NCBI RefSeq assembly: GCF_033807575.1 | Contig: NC_084720.1 | Coordinates: 15,197,570-15,261,569 of the forward strand | Origin: Cydia pomonella | Taxonomy: Eukaryota; Arthropoda; Insecta; Lepidoptera; Tortricidae | Reading direction: 5' to 3' | DNA length: 64,000 bases | Notes under the pieces: generated by a model | What the model saw: only the letters and a program-made list of their open reading frames with translations | The model's database searches: none | What the model was told of the DNA's origin: nothing | In this document: positions 1 through 10,510 of the stretch, piece by piece | Layout of the letters: each line of letters begins with the position of its first letter | Numbering within the stretch: the stretch's first letter is position 1 | Program-made: the position numbers and the translations under genes

Positions 1-1150
1 TTGTATTAGCTAATTAACAAATAAATTAACTGCCGGTTAAAACTACCTTAAGTTGTAAAGCTTATTTTAAGATTGTGAAACGTCAACTATGACTATTCGT
101 CAGATAAGTGGCAGGTAGCTTATTCAGGACTATTTGGACATTGATAAACAGGCCCTAATCATTGATGTAAATGTTTCTTTTTTGTCACTTTTGTGGTAAA
201 ATCGTTTATTATTGCAAAATATTTCCTTCGTGTTTACATCGGTGCTATTCTATGACTTTCAACGTATATTGTCAAAAAGTCTCCTTACGAGCATCGCGTT
301 ATTATCACTTACCTACTATAGAGAAGCCAAAACAAACAATGAAAATGTTGCAATCACAACCTGTACCACGCGACCAAAACGTCGTATGGGCCGTGAAATT
401 CATGGCGCTTTCGCGTTTCGATCGCGAGATTAACGGCCCGATCCGAAGAATGAGATACGCGATAACGATAAGTTCTGGTTTAGATAAGTTCTCATTTAGA
501 TATCGTTTGAATGTCGTATAATTGACAGAAACATCTCAATTCGGGCAACCAATGTCAATTTGACGTTAGAAATATCGTAGATAGATCTTATTGGGGTCAC
601 AACGGAATCGAAATAAACTTCAATTTTGACATGTCGTTTGGTTATCGATTTTTTAAAGATCCTTCCAAGATCTTAAATGTGTCTGAATCACTCTTCGAAT
701 CAGGCCGTTACACTCCACTTTCATAGTTTATTTGTTGCATCTTCTCCCAGCCCAATTAAATCTTGGCATGGCATTTTCATTTTATCCGTGCTCAATCAAT
801 ATAAAAAGGTCTAATAGACGATAATTGTACATTTTCATTTATCCGTGCTCAATCGGCTAGGTATAATGTTCCGAGGATTTTGTTGCGTGTCCAAGAAAGT
901 ACTGACGGTATATTACGAGGATTAAGTTTCGAGAAAAAACCGGGACAATGAGCAAATTCTCTGTAGACGTCCGGATAATCCTAAGAATTGGGGCTACGAA
1001 AAATGCGATCAAAATATGAACGCCTAAATCATAATTTTAATCTTATGCTTGATTTAGTATTACGGTTTAGGGTTTCACATAAATTGCTGAGCGAAACCTT
1101 TAGCTACCCGAGGCAAAAAAACGGAACAATGACAAAAAGCTAAACCGAAG
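1..1150. other. Gene-free AT-rich stretch
   Basis: No supported gene. Open frames near the left edge (171-521) have no recognisable motif and look like chance. A 25-26 bp direct repeat containing 'atccgtgctcaatc' occurs at 772-797 and 830-854, about 58 bp apart, probably a small local duplication or a remnant of a repeat. Confidence 0.5.
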
Positions 1151-1654
1151 AATATATTACTTTGCTAATCTGCCAAAAGATAACGTGCTAGTCAATCAAC
1201 CACCACCAAAAAAATACGCAAATAAATATAACAACCCACCACCAAAACTCGACACGTGTTTCGCCACTCTACAAATAGTATCACTCTACATGTAAATAGG
1301 AGATTCTGGAGATTTTGACGGTCTGAACCCCTAGTGTACATTTATTCGACAGCGAAACGTAACGTACGCGTTTGCGTTAAGTCTCATTTTGTATGGGATT
1401 TAGAAACAGCGCGCCAAGCGGGACGATTTGGAAACTCAAAATCCCATACAAACTGACACTTAACGCAAACGCCTACGTCACGTTTCGCTATCGAATAAAT
1501 TTATACTAGGGGTTCAGATGTCCGACAACTGAGTTTTGTGGTGGGTGGTTAACATTAATTGCATGTAAAAATAAGCAAGTAAGTATAACGAGTTAGCAGT
1601 TAGCACTGATTGACTAGCACGTTATCTTTTGGCGGATTAGCAAACTAATATTTT
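1151..1654. mobile_element. Palindromic MITE-like element (family Q) hosting a family A MITE
   Basis: The ends are inverted repeats: 1161-1198 matches the reverse complement of 1607-1644 at all but one of 38 positions, with weaker pairing outward to about 1151 and 1654. Further in, 'acccaccaccaaaactc' near 1235 pairs with its inverse near 1530. No coding capacity, so probably a non-autonomous DNA transposon. A family A MITE (1327-1513) lies in the middle and must have arrived later, or been captured between the arms. Superfamily unknown. Confidence 0.7.
1327..1513. mobile_element. Family A palindromic MITE, copy 1
   Basis: An almost fully palindromic element of 187 bp with ends 'acccctagtgta' and 'aggggt' and inner arms containing 'cgtttgcgttaagt'. 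The same structure recurs at 10107, 37022, 39275, 45026 and 57203. Three of these copies are also exactly 187 bp. It has no ORF. The palindrome reaches the termini, so the target duplication cannot be read unambiguously. A long inverted-repeat MITE mobilised by a transposase elsewhere is the likely identity. Confidence 0.9.
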
Positions 1655-1727
1655 TTGTTTTAATTAGTATAGGGAGCGTGCATGAACTGTAGGAGGCAGC
1701 ATAGGCGCCGTCAGATTTTTGGCGCGA

Positions 1728-1872
1728 GGCGTAAATGTGATGTTTTTTGTTCCGATGTAGCCCACAAGATGGCAGAACCTACTATGCACAAGAAAGAAAA
1801 CACGTGACGTGTAAATGTGCTTGTTTATGGTTCCGATTCAGGCCACAAGATGGCAGAGCCTCCAACGCGCAC
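1728..1872. repeat. Two-copy tandem duplication, period about 80 bp
   Basis: The segment starting 'gtaaatgtg' at 1731 and containing 'cccacaagatggcag' is repeated from 1811 with changes ('gccacaagatggcag'). It follows a moderately GC-rich leader ('gggagcgtgcatgaactg', from about 1672). No coding evidence. Perhaps part of a dispersed repeat, but unassigned. Confidence 0.6.
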
Positions 1873-1974
1873 GGTCCCTATGGATTTCCGAAAAGTAACA
1901 CCTGATTCTGTTCATTATGATTAAAACAAAAATAAGAACATTTTACTATTAAGTACATTTTTATTAATAACGTT

Positions 1975-2461
1975 CGTTGTCGCATGACTACCGCAATTAT
2001 AACTCATTTTATCAAGGAAAGGATCTCTTTTTATATCAGATTGCCTCATAAACCAAATTGCCCTAATTTCAGTGACCACTGCAAACAAATTTTACGTTAA
2101 CCAAACTCATATCACTGCAAATTCGAAGCCATGCGCTTTTGCAAACTACGAGCGTTTAAGTGCCAATTTAAATTCGCTCGTTTGGTGGCCCAACTGTGGG
2201 CGATATTCGCCAACGGAACGCTGCAAATTGGATCATTAAAAGCTTAAGCTGCCAGCTTTAAGCTCCTCAAAAAACGTGTCGTCGGATAAACCGTTTTTCT
2301 GTGTTTACACCTAAACTTGTTAGTTATGACGGTTTTCTAGGTCAGAGTCTGAGCTGATTTGAATATCAATATCTTTGTTTACCCAAATTTACATGTTTAT
2401 AAAAAGGTACCGTGAATATACTACCCGTACCTTGATTATTGGACCTATCAGGTATGTCCTT
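1975..2461. other. Intergenic stretch with a family D fragment at its left edge
   Basis: About 1978-2025 carries 'actcattttatcaaggaaa', a motif shared with the family D palindromic repeats at 51.3, 53.3 and 54.8 kb. The rest, to 2461, has no ORF or repeat structure I can support. Confidence 0.4.
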
Positions 2462-2725
2462 AAACTAACGTCCAAAAGAATAACAGAGAACACAAAAGAT
2501 AAAACACTGTGAATGTCATGTCGCTTTGTGTCGTAGGGCACAGCACAGTGGATGTCATTCCAGACCTTACCGAAAACTGCAGCCAAATAACACTAGATCC
2601 ACTATAGACTAGACTATGAGTACATGTTGTGTTTCTGTCGGTGGGTAAGGTTGCCAGAGAGCTCAACGAGGGTGCGGAGTTAGGGTCCGCAACGCGCATA
2701 TAACTCCCTTGGAATTGCAGGCGTA

Positions 2726-2945
2726 CAATCAGCATCAAAAGTAGCGGATGAAACAACGCGCTAAAAGTATCTGATATTCCGGATAACTTTTCCAAATATA
2801 AATAAATTTCTAAAATTCGCGCCTAAAAGTATATCTTTTACAGTCTTAGTTGTTCTATATTAAAGACATTACTTTTTGTTAAGCCGTTACAGAATGGTAG
2901 ATACTTATGAAACGTTATTTGATCCGCTACTTTTGATGCTGACTG
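2726..2945. mobile_element. 220-bp Tc1/mariner-like MITE inserted in family S
   Basis: Terminal inverted repeats of 23 bp (2726-2748 and 2923-2945) match at 22 positions and contain 'tcagcatcaaaagtagc'. The element sits between TA dinucleotides (2724-2725 and 2946-2947). Removing it and one TA restores the family S sequence 'gcaggcgtacataggct', as in the copies at 28.8 and 38.9 kb. TA duplication and TIRs fit a non-autonomous Tc1/mariner element. No transposase ORF. Confidence 0.88.
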
Positions 2946-2967
2946 TACATAGGCTACGGAGACTGCT

Positions 2968-3119
2968 ATAGGGACCGCTATGCGTTGTCAGCATTCCACG
3001 CACCTACGGAAGGTCCGACGCATAGCTCGCTCCTCAGTTATCTCCCGGTCGCGATTGTGAAAATACACGTCTTAAGTACTCCTGCATTTCTTATTATATA
3101 CTCCCAGATACCCCCTACA
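2968..3119. mobile_element. 152-bp unclassified insertion with 6-bp duplication
   Basis: A second interruption of the same family S copy. The hexamer 'actgct' is found at 2962-2967 and again at 3120-3125, and removal of one copy plus 152 bp restores the uninterrupted sequence 'agactgcttaccatcagg'. The insert has no clear TIR, only loosely opposed 'ccgctatgcgt' and 'acgcatagctcg'. The class is unknown. Confidence 0.65.
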
Positions 3120-3180
3120 ACTGCTTACCATCAGGCGAGCCGTATGCTTGTTTGCCACGGACGTAGTATAAAAAAAAATA

Positions 3181-4019
3181 CTAACAGCCACTGACTGAAG
3201 CAGAAAGGTGGCGATCGTAAGCCATGCCAGATGCAGCTAGAGAAGTACTCCGACAAGGTAGGAACTAAGCAAATTGTCAGTTAAAATTGGCAGAAATTAT
3301 TACCGTGTGTCAACGCTGGAGCAATAATATTGCAACAGTAATGTTGCTGCAGTCGCCTTTTTTTAAATTGAAATCTTCCAAAATATTTGAACACGACTTA
3401 TATTAAATTAAAATCTGTACGACACAGCTCATTTTCATATTCTGAGAAACATACAAAGTGAATTTTATGATCATGACTGAATAAAAACCGTCGAGGCAGT
3501 TAACCAAAATATTTATCCAACCATATTTTACTTCGAGTATAAACCATCAAGGAAGATTTAAGAACTGAAGTTTTGTAAATAGGTCATAAATACGCAGTTT
3601 ACGTATGTCACTGTGTCATAGATCACTGCAAAACAGCATGCAGCAGTGACCCAGTCTGAATCCGAATGTTACCTTAACTAGCTTGCAGTAAAGCCTTCCA
3701 AAAACTAGTCATAACTTTATGAATGTTAGGGGAGATTAGTCCAAAACCGGGACACGGGAAAGTACTATAAGACCAGAATACAGCTGTATGGACACTCTAG
3801 ATCGACGAACGCTTTGGTCGCTGCTGTCAACCATTTTGGTTAGTTTGTCGATAAAATTGAATAACGTACATATGTGCCGTATATAAATTAAATAAGAAAA
3901 ACGCTTTTACCGGTGGCTGATATAATAATTCCATGGAGTCCATCACCACACCAGTCTGTCGTACGTTGAAGTAAGGGCAATATGTATTTTTTATGCATTT
4001 AAGTATGTATTAAGGATAA
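3181..4019. other. Gene-free stretch with a family D-like segment
   Basis: About 3240-3365 carries family D wording ('gcaacagtaatgttgctgc'). Nothing else between 3366 and 4019 can be assigned; base composition is ordinary for the window and no frame is convincingly coding. Confidence 0.4.
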
Positions 4020-4340
4020 CCAAATATTATTTTGATTGTGCGTTTGGATCAAAACCGGACGAGATGAAATCAGGTAGCACCCGGTTTTGTAGAAGTGTAT
4101 TTTTTGTACAATACACGGAAAATGTATTTGCGCGAAGCGCGAATGCGGAAGTGTATTTTTTGTACAATATACGAATACTTAGGTACATATGATACAATGT
4201 ATCTAGTGTGAAAAATGGGCCCATGAACCAGTACAGCCTGGGTGGGAATCTGAAGAACTTGGCGAGTTCTATTGCTATTTTTACTTAGGGGCAAAATGGT
4301 GTATATCATTTGGTATACCCGGTTTTGGACAAGGCATGGG
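4020..4340. repeat. Short repeated motif block
   Basis: A near-identical 22-bp motif containing 'gtgtattttttgtacaat' occurs at 4093-4114 and 4149-4170, separated by a small palindrome 'gcgcgaagcgcg'-like core. 'cccggttttg' also occurs at both ends of the block (about 4081 and 4319). This suggests a small decayed repeat, unassigned. Confidence 0.45.
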
Positions 4341-4456
4341 GTAAACCGAACAAAGATTTATAAGCTGATAATTTTTTTCTACATGTGATGATGAAAATAG
4401 TGATCTCGGCGCTTAATAAATATGTTGTTAATTAAGTCAATTAAACATTGACTAGT

Positions 4457-4900
4457 TTGACGTTGGAGCCGTCAGGTCTCTGTGCAGCTGACGGCAAGAG
4501 ACCTGATGGCTGCACTCTCGTGCCCTGGAGCTTAAGTCGCCCTTTGGCGTGGGACGCCACCTGCGTTGACACGCTGGCTCCGTCTTACGCGGAAGGGTCG
4601 GCTCGGAAGCCTGGGACTGCTGTGGACCAGGCCCAGACCGCCAAGCGCCGCAAATACGCGTTCTTGTCAAATGAGTATGAGTTTGCGGCGCTTGCAATGG
4701 AAACGCTAGGCCCGTGGTCGTCCGACACCAAAAATTTTGTCAGAGAAGTGTCAGTTCGGCTGATAGGCATCTCGGGCGATCATAGGGCTGGCGCTTTCTT
4801 TGCCCAGAGGCTAAGTCTGGCGGTGCAGAGGGGTAACGCCGCCAGCGTTCTTGCGACCATGCCGGAAGGAAGTGATTTGGGGGAGATCTTTTATATTTAG
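4457..4900 (+). pseudogene. C-terminal part of a non-LTR element polyprotein
   Basis: Open from the truncation point to a stop at 4898-4900, about 147 residues. Motifs in order: G-K-R-P-D-G near the start, then a Pro-Trp, then W-D-A-T-C-V-D-T-L about 16 residues later, a basic K-R-R-K-Y at the middle, E-T-L-G-P-W, and near the end Q-R-G-N-A-A-S-V-L. I recall this conserved arrangement from C-termini of invertebrate retroelement-like proteins. The spaced R-P-D and W-D-x-T resemble a PD-(D/E)XK nuclease fold, but that is inference. There is no start codon; the 5' part was lost at insertion. No frameshift or stop is seen. Confidence 0.75.
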
Positions 4901-5003
4901 TTTTTAGTTTTAAGTTGTTTTGTGTTAGCATAAGTTCGATTTATTTGTTTTAGTTTTAAATTAGTTAACATAAACAATGTACTTGTATATATAATATAAT
5001 ATA
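4457..5003 (+). mobile_element. 5'-truncated non-LTR retrotransposon with target-site duplication
   Basis: The 10-bp sequence ATTGACTAGT occurs at 4447-4456 and exactly again at 5004-5013. It flanks 547 bp made of an open reading frame followed by about 100 bp of AT-rich 3' UTR ending in a TATAA-rich tail. Flanking duplication, loss of the 5' part and a simple 3' tail are the signature of target-primed reverse transcription. The intact frame and perfect duplication suggest a fairly recent insertion. Confidence 0.88.
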
Positions 5004-5013
5004 ATTGACTAGT

Positions 5014-5732
5014 AAAGTTCGTAGATTTTTCCCTCCCGGTTTTACCCTACTTCTCCCTATGTGATCGATTCTGAAGTAAGTAGCTGTTATACAAATTCAT
5101 TGTCAAATATGAAGAATCATGGATATAAATACGTAAATATTACTACGGGAGTGAAGGTAAACAAGGGTTTTTGTGTAACGAGGAATCGCCGAGTCATTGG
5201 ATCGTTTCAAAGGTATTCAATAGGTACCCAAATTTCAACCTCGGTCAGAAAAATGTACGACCTTTTTTCAATATTGAACGACGATGTACCTTCTTGTATA
5301 CAACCTAAGTCTGGCTACTTCGCGTCAACTAAAATTTTATGTGAAATGTGAAATAAGCATGAATGCTAAGTAGGTACTTAGTTTGGAATGACTATGATGG
5401 CGAGGTGAATTTTAAACCAGGCAAAAAAGACTATGTAAATATATATGCACTTTTAATATACTGAACTTTCGGTGTTTCAACGAACAAGCTAATTCGAGTT
5501 TTTATTCATTCATTCTGTTAAAATTATGGCTTCATTCCAGTGGGACTATTTCGCCAGTACCACGGTATTAGGAGCTTTAAATACGACTAAAATGATACGG
5601 TTAGTACAAGACAGTGTACGGTGATTTTATTAGCTCTTGTAAAGCGATAGCTGGACTTTCCAAGTATCACGTGGACTACCGGCCGTTGACTCCAAAATGG
5701 TGGTTAAACGCGTTTCAAGATTAATTCTCCAG
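5014..5732. other. Gene-free stretch
   Basis: A 96-codon open frame at 5061-5351 has no motif, no neighbouring conserved sequence and AT-rich codons; I regard it as chance. No repeat family from elsewhere in the window is recognised here. Confidence 0.4.
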
Positions 5733-5890
5733 TCATTGCACATCGCGTTTTTGTTATTCGATCTATTTCCGATAAAATACTGATCTGTCAGTGTCAAAAA
5801 TGACGTTGTTGGTTGAGGAAATACTTTTGTCACTGACAGAGCAGTATCATATTGCTAACAGATCGTAAAAATAAAACTCGAATTTGACCT
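5733..5890. mobile_element. Family F palindromic MITE, copy 1
   Basis: The left arm around 'atactgatctgtcagtgtc' (5778-5796) pairs with an inverted arm near 5835-5850 ('gacagagcagtatcat'), and the right end is 'ctcgaatttgacct'. A second copy at 56206-56347 has the same order. No ORF; about 158 bp. Confidence 0.72.
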
Positions 5891-6048
5891 GTTAGGATTC
5901 GTTACGTTGCCCTGGAAACACCAAAACACGACCTCTGGCCAGGATTCTGAGACCTTGACAATCATCTTGGTGTTTGGGGCGCATCTCATGCATGACGTCC
6001 ACTTAATTTTGCATTCATCAATCCTCCCTCCTTGCATCGGTTTCCTCA
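5891..6048 (-). mobile_element. Probable 3' UTR of the LINE remnant at 6049-6387
   Basis: Sequence directly downstream (minus strand) of the LINE stop codon, up to the edge of the family F MITE. It has no inverted repeat of its own. Assigned as 3' UTR by position only. Confidence 0.45.
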
Positions 6049-6387
6049 TCACTGAGGATCGTGGCCACTTCTATGGAACAGCTTCTCTTTGACAATATGC
6101 CGCCACCTCTTTCTGTCTGTCGCTGAATGCAGGGCACCGTGGAGCGTTACATCAAGGGCTGGGCGAATTTGGTCTGCCCACCTCATTGGGCTCCTGCGTC
6201 TCGGCTTATCGCCTTCGATTTTACCAGTGATCATCAGCTTTTCCAGGTTATCACTGTCTTTCCTGGCAGTGTGGCCAAACTATACAAGCAATTTGAGTAA
6301 GCAGATGGTAGACAACCTGGTTGTGATGTTCAGTTCATCTAGGATAGATGCAATAGTGCGGCGTGCTGTCCAGTGTATATTCAGCAT
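6049..6387 (-). pseudogene. C-terminal fragment of LINE ORF2
   Basis: Minus-strand frame of 112 codons, closed by one internal TAG at 6280-6282. It carries the tail typical of insect non-LTR ORF2 proteins: an I-L-D-E-L stretch, F-G-H-T-A-R, L-E-K-L-M-I-T-G-K-I-E-G, then R-R-R-S-P-M-R-W-A-D-Q-I, A-T-D-R-x-x-W-R and a final G-H-D-P-Q before the stop. This part lies after the reverse transcriptase domain, so the catalytic core is absent. It is a dead, 5'-truncated copy. Family placement (RTE- or jockey-like) is from memory. Confidence 0.82.
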
Positions 6388-6495
6388 CCTCCTCCAACAC
6401 ATCCTCATCATCTCCAACATCAATCAGCGTGAGCGATTCAATGTATCAAAATAAGATCAAAACTGTAACAAGTTGTCAAATCTGACTCGGACTCC

Positions 6496-6608
6496 AGAGG
6501 CTTACCGCGAACCACGTTCGACGTGTTGCCGCTCCGTAGCACTTGTTAATTCGTACGTCAGTGTAACAGGGAGGCAACACGTCGAACGTGGTTCGCGGTA
6601 GGCCCTCT
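6496..6608. mobile_element. Family B palindromic MITE, copy 1
   Basis: The left half 'accgcgaaccacgttcgac' is mirrored by 'gtcgaacgtggttcgcggt' in the right half, with outer ends 'agaggc' and 'ggccctct'. It is about 113 bp with a short non-palindromic centre. Other copies are at 42654 and 47537. No coding capacity. Confidence 0.88.
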
Positions 6609-6719
6609 AGAGTCCACAATCGCAATCGATGGGTTCCTGCAGCGGTCACGATTCGCGCACCACAAACGAGCTGCAGTGCACGTGCAAGTACGTACTTGCA
6701 CTTGCGTGACATTATGTCG

Positions 6720-9520
6720 TGTTGGTTAATAAATACTGGATATTATATCAACTCTTAGCCAAATTTTGTGAGATGAATATATAGGTCATACTGAGTACTT
6801 TTTATTATGGGACTACCCCGGTAATCGCGTAAATAATAGACTTTCCATAAAAAACACCGTCATCTGAACAGCCAAAATGTATATAATAGCCAATTTTTTT
6901 CGTAGTATCGGAGTTTCATGCTTTATGGTATAAGTTGTCCAGTTTGACCGATATATTCACCTCGACAAATATAGCTATGGGTTGAAAATAGACTGTCTAC
7001 CTATACTGCTTCGTAGTGATATTTCTTTTTCATAGAGTTGCAAGAAAAAAAAGAATTTCCTTAAACACTTTTACATTGTTAATTATTTTTTAATTCGTTA
7101 CAAGGTCCATGAAACCTCAAGTTGTTTCGAACGTTAAGACTCCATTTCTCGATAAAATAACAGTTATAAATACAATTACAAAAGTAACAAAGTTGGAAAA
7201 TACAATACCGGCAGCCATTTTCGCTTCGACACCATTAACTTTCACCGTTTAACCAAATGGCGTCTTTGTTCTTATTAAAGTACCTGAAAAAATTAATAAG
7301 TCCATTGAAACCAGCGAGGAAGGCTTTGTTCCAATTTTCATGATGACGGAAAGAATCAAAGGCGGGGAAAGTTTTATATAATACAAAGTGAAAGGTGCTA
7401 ACAATGGCATAATATCGTGGAATTATTACAGTTATATTGAGTTACGACGCAGGTTACAAAAGCATAGATGTGTTTATTTTAGAATCCCAAAGGGAATTGG
7501 GAAATATCTGTACCGATTTAAGCTTTTGCTTTTTAAATGTATTTTAAGTAGAGTTTGGAATGAATGGAATGGTTTTACGCAAACGTCAGCAAACAACTTA
7601 CGATTGTATTCGTAACGAACGACTGTTGCATGTGTCTATGACGCTTTGAGCAACGTGTACTGAAATGAAACAGCATTTGTCTGCTTCATGTTTAACATTT
7701 TCGGGCAGTATTTCCTTAGCTAAATAGGTGCTTCACAGAAAGGGTTTAACTGTAAAGCAATGTTGTCTTTCAACGACAATACACTTCGGTATAATTATAG
7801 CCGTATAGGTGACGACCAGCGCAGTGGGGGGTCCGGACCCACTCTGTCTGAAGGGTGAATGGACACCAACACAACGTATTGATAGATAGGGCGATCTTGG
7901 ACCATAAACACCTCCGGTAAAAACAACCCACGAAATATTCGTATATCGGTGTTTACGGCAAAAAATACTTACAAAGCCAACCATTGCTGTTAACGGAAAA
8001 AGTTACAAAAAAACTACAGGTGGTTAACCTTCTGACCCTTTTTCCGCCTTTTTAGTAACACGATGGGTACATAAAGTAAAAAAAGGACCACGGCTTAAGG
8101 CGTGCGACTGCCAAACATTTGTTACCATGCCAAATATTGGCCTGGTTTGATAAGAGTAAGACAGTTTAAATAGCCAGCAGTCTATATCGTATTCCTAATA
8201 GTGCTCGTCTTTTCCCTAGACAGCTGGCTGGCATGGTAGGCTATGTTGATTAAGTTTTACGGTACTTAACGCGACGACACTTTTCATATTGCCCTAAAAG
8301 CTTTGTCGCGTATCACGCTTCAGCTAGCTTGTCTTTAGATAACTTTGAAACGAACTTCGTCTCTGTTCTCACGGTGGGTTTACAAACTATGGAAATAACA
8401 ATTGACGGCGTGCAGCCGCGTAATTATCTAAGCTCAAGTTCCAATAGCACTTTAGAAAGTTAGATTCAGTACTGGAATTGTCAGCCAGAAATGTACAAAA
8501 CAATTCTCATTTGAAACGTTCTCTTTGTAGTCTCAAACTGTCTTGTCTTTGAAGAATATTATTATTAGATAACTCAATGAACTCGCGTACTCGTACTCTA
8601 CGTATTCACGACATTAATATGGTTCCTTTAATTTAGTGTGTGTTTGAATTTCAAATATCTATATTCAGTGACGTAATGAACGTCATAAATTATGACTCTA
8701 AATCACTCGCGTCACTCAATTTATTAACCTTTTCGATGCGGTGTCAAACACAAAATGTCACTCGGACACCGAAGTTCCAAAACTAAAATTGAACTTTATG
8801 CATATGCACGTAGGTCTATGTTGCTCTGTGGGCTGTGACGTTTTAAGCAGTCTTTGGCGTTGGACATACGGTGCTGATATATCCGTCATTGGCGTCCAAA
8901 AGGTTAAGGAAATTTACAGATACATCGGTGTCATTAACGACACCGCAACAGCAATTGCAACCTGCAACACAACGCTTAAAAAAAAAACAACTGAAGTAGC
9001 TCTTAGGCCGTCACATTTTCATGTGATATATCTTGTTTCCTTGTTTAACAGTATAAGATTTAGTCCATTTTTTCCGTAAAAAGCTAATAAAGTCCAACGC
9101 ACGTCTGCCCGTTTTATTCAAACAAACCCAACTTTTGTAACGTCCTTCAAAGAATGCCAGCCATGTCATTTAAATAAGGAGCAAAATTAATTTCGGCCAC
9201 TTGCTCGTGTAAATACGTAGCGGGACCTAATGACATTGTTTTGGAGGAAACAATTTTGTAACTGACGACAAAGACTGGATGGTTTTGGCGGGTTTGTTGC
9301 GGCTTAGGTATTTTGCTGAGTAATTGTTTTGAACAAAATCATCGATAAATTCGAAGAATTAACTGCTGGCGTTAGTAGGTTCAAATTCATTGGCAATGCT
9401 TATTTATTCTATTTTCTATCAAACTGATATTATCAGTGCAAAATGAGGCCATTTAACAGCATTAAATATTTATTAATGTACGAGTATATTAACAGCAGCA
9501 TGTCATATATGGTGCCGCAA
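6720..9520. other. 2.8-kb quiet stretch
   Basis: No recognisable gene, repeat family or palindrome. Short open frames (for example 7388-7615, 8741-9079) lack motifs. Around 7800-7860 there is a small GC-rich patch ('gtggggggtccggaccc') that may be retroelement debris. Nothing else is supported. Confidence 0.4.
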
Positions 9521-10075
9521 AAACAGTTTTAGTGAAAACGGGTTTTCACTAACTAGTTTTCAGTTTAGATTCAGTTAATACGCGTTTTCACTAGTTAAAA
9601 CTATTCTGCTATAAAACATTAGTGAAAACTAGTTTAAACTGGTATTTTTCAGTCAAATCGGCGCAATCACAAAGTGCCTTGGTGAAAACTAGTTTTTTCA
9701 GGACGATATGCATCGCATAACACAAATAAAATTTATTTTTCTAAGTTAACATTGTAAAATACAACCTAACACGTTCCTACTCGATTCGCTCACACCGCTC
9801 TTTCGACTCTGGCAGGATACCATAAAAACTTGTTTTTACCGGAGAAAACGCGTTTACCCTAGTCAAACCAATGTTAACTAAAATTATACACATTTTGAAT
9901 AATAAGTAAAAACTAGTCGAAATTTACCAGCACCTATACCAAGGGACTTTGCGAAAACTAGTTTTGACTGAAATAATCCAGTTATACTAGTTTTCACCAA
10001 AATCCTACGGGAAACTAATTTTTACTTGTAAAAACGCGCTTTCAGTGAGGCGATGCGGAAAACTAGTTGACAGCA
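9521..10075. repeat. Cluster of ACTAGT-centred inverted motifs
   Basis: Eight ACTAGT hexamers lie within 516 bp, at 9552, 9590, 9628, 9688, 9912, 9957, 9986 and 10062. Most are embedded in the longer motif 'gtgaaaactagtttt' or its reverse, with further degenerate copies ('gaaactaattttt', 'ggttttcact'). Spacing is irregular and both orientations occur, so it is not a simple tandem array. No ORF. It could be a decayed transposon rich in sub-terminal repeats (as some Helitron-like or hAT elements are) or a cluster of protein-binding sites. Confidence 0.65.
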
Positions 10076-10106
10076 GGGAATGCCATAACACTTATATAAG
10101 TTCAGT

Positions 10107-10231
10107 ACCCCTAGTGTAAATTTATTCGATAGCGAAACGTTTGGCGCGCTGTTTCTAAATCCCATACAAAATTCGACTTAACGCAAACGCGTACGTCACG
10201 TTTCGCTTTCGAATAATTGTACACTAGGGGT
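10107..10231. mobile_element. Family A MITE, copy 2, internally deleted
   Basis: Ends 'acccctagtgtaaattt' and 'acactaggggt' are present, but the length is 125 bp rather than 187. Most of one arm between 'gcgaaacgt' and 'ttggcgcgctg' is missing, so the hairpin is asymmetric. It lies directly right of the ACTAGT cluster. Confidence 0.85.
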
Positions 10232-10419
10232 TCTGATCGTTATAAAGGCGACAGCACAGTTTTATTGGCGTCTTTAACGGTCCTTGATGTTGAAAGATTT
10301 ATCGACCGGTTAGCATTTCTCTTAAGTTTACAGTTTAGACATATGTTCACGTAATAATTACGTTGATTAAATTTAAGTTCTCCTTTATTTTCTTCCAATT
10401 AAAACGAATCATCTATTTT

Positions 10420-10510
10420 ATAAATTTTATTTATTTATTTAAACTTTATTGAACAAATACAGAAAAATATACAAATGGCGGTATTGGCGGTCTTAATGCC
10501 AAAAGACTTT
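10420..10510 (-). mobile_element. 3' tail of a LINE-type retroposon, copy 1
   Basis: 'tttatttaaactttattg' followed by 'aacaaatacagaaaaatat' and '...cttaatgccaaaag' is shared with 11246-11350. The T-rich left edge suggests the 3' (poly-A) end of an element on the minus strand. No coding portion remains. Confidence 0.55.

Larger units (their letters stand above)
2462..3180 (-). mobile_element. Family S retroposon-like repeat, interrupted twice
   Basis: Read on the minus strand this begins with a T-run and 'tactacgtccgtggc', passes through 'gcatacggctcgcctgat' and 'ctcaacgaggg' (plus-strand wording) and ends near 2462. Related pieces occur at 28767 (+), 29530 (-), 32719 (+), 38884 (-) and 44668 (+). 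Removing two later insertions (2726-2945 and 2968-3119) leaves about 340 bp that aligns with the other copies. It has no long ORF. I treat it as a SINE-like or LINE-derived retroposon; the class is not certain. Confidence 0.75.

Noticed and set aside
4448..4456. Start codon for the LINE frame
   Set aside because: The bases belong to the target-site duplication and the codon is TTG; the true N-terminus was lost by 5' truncation.
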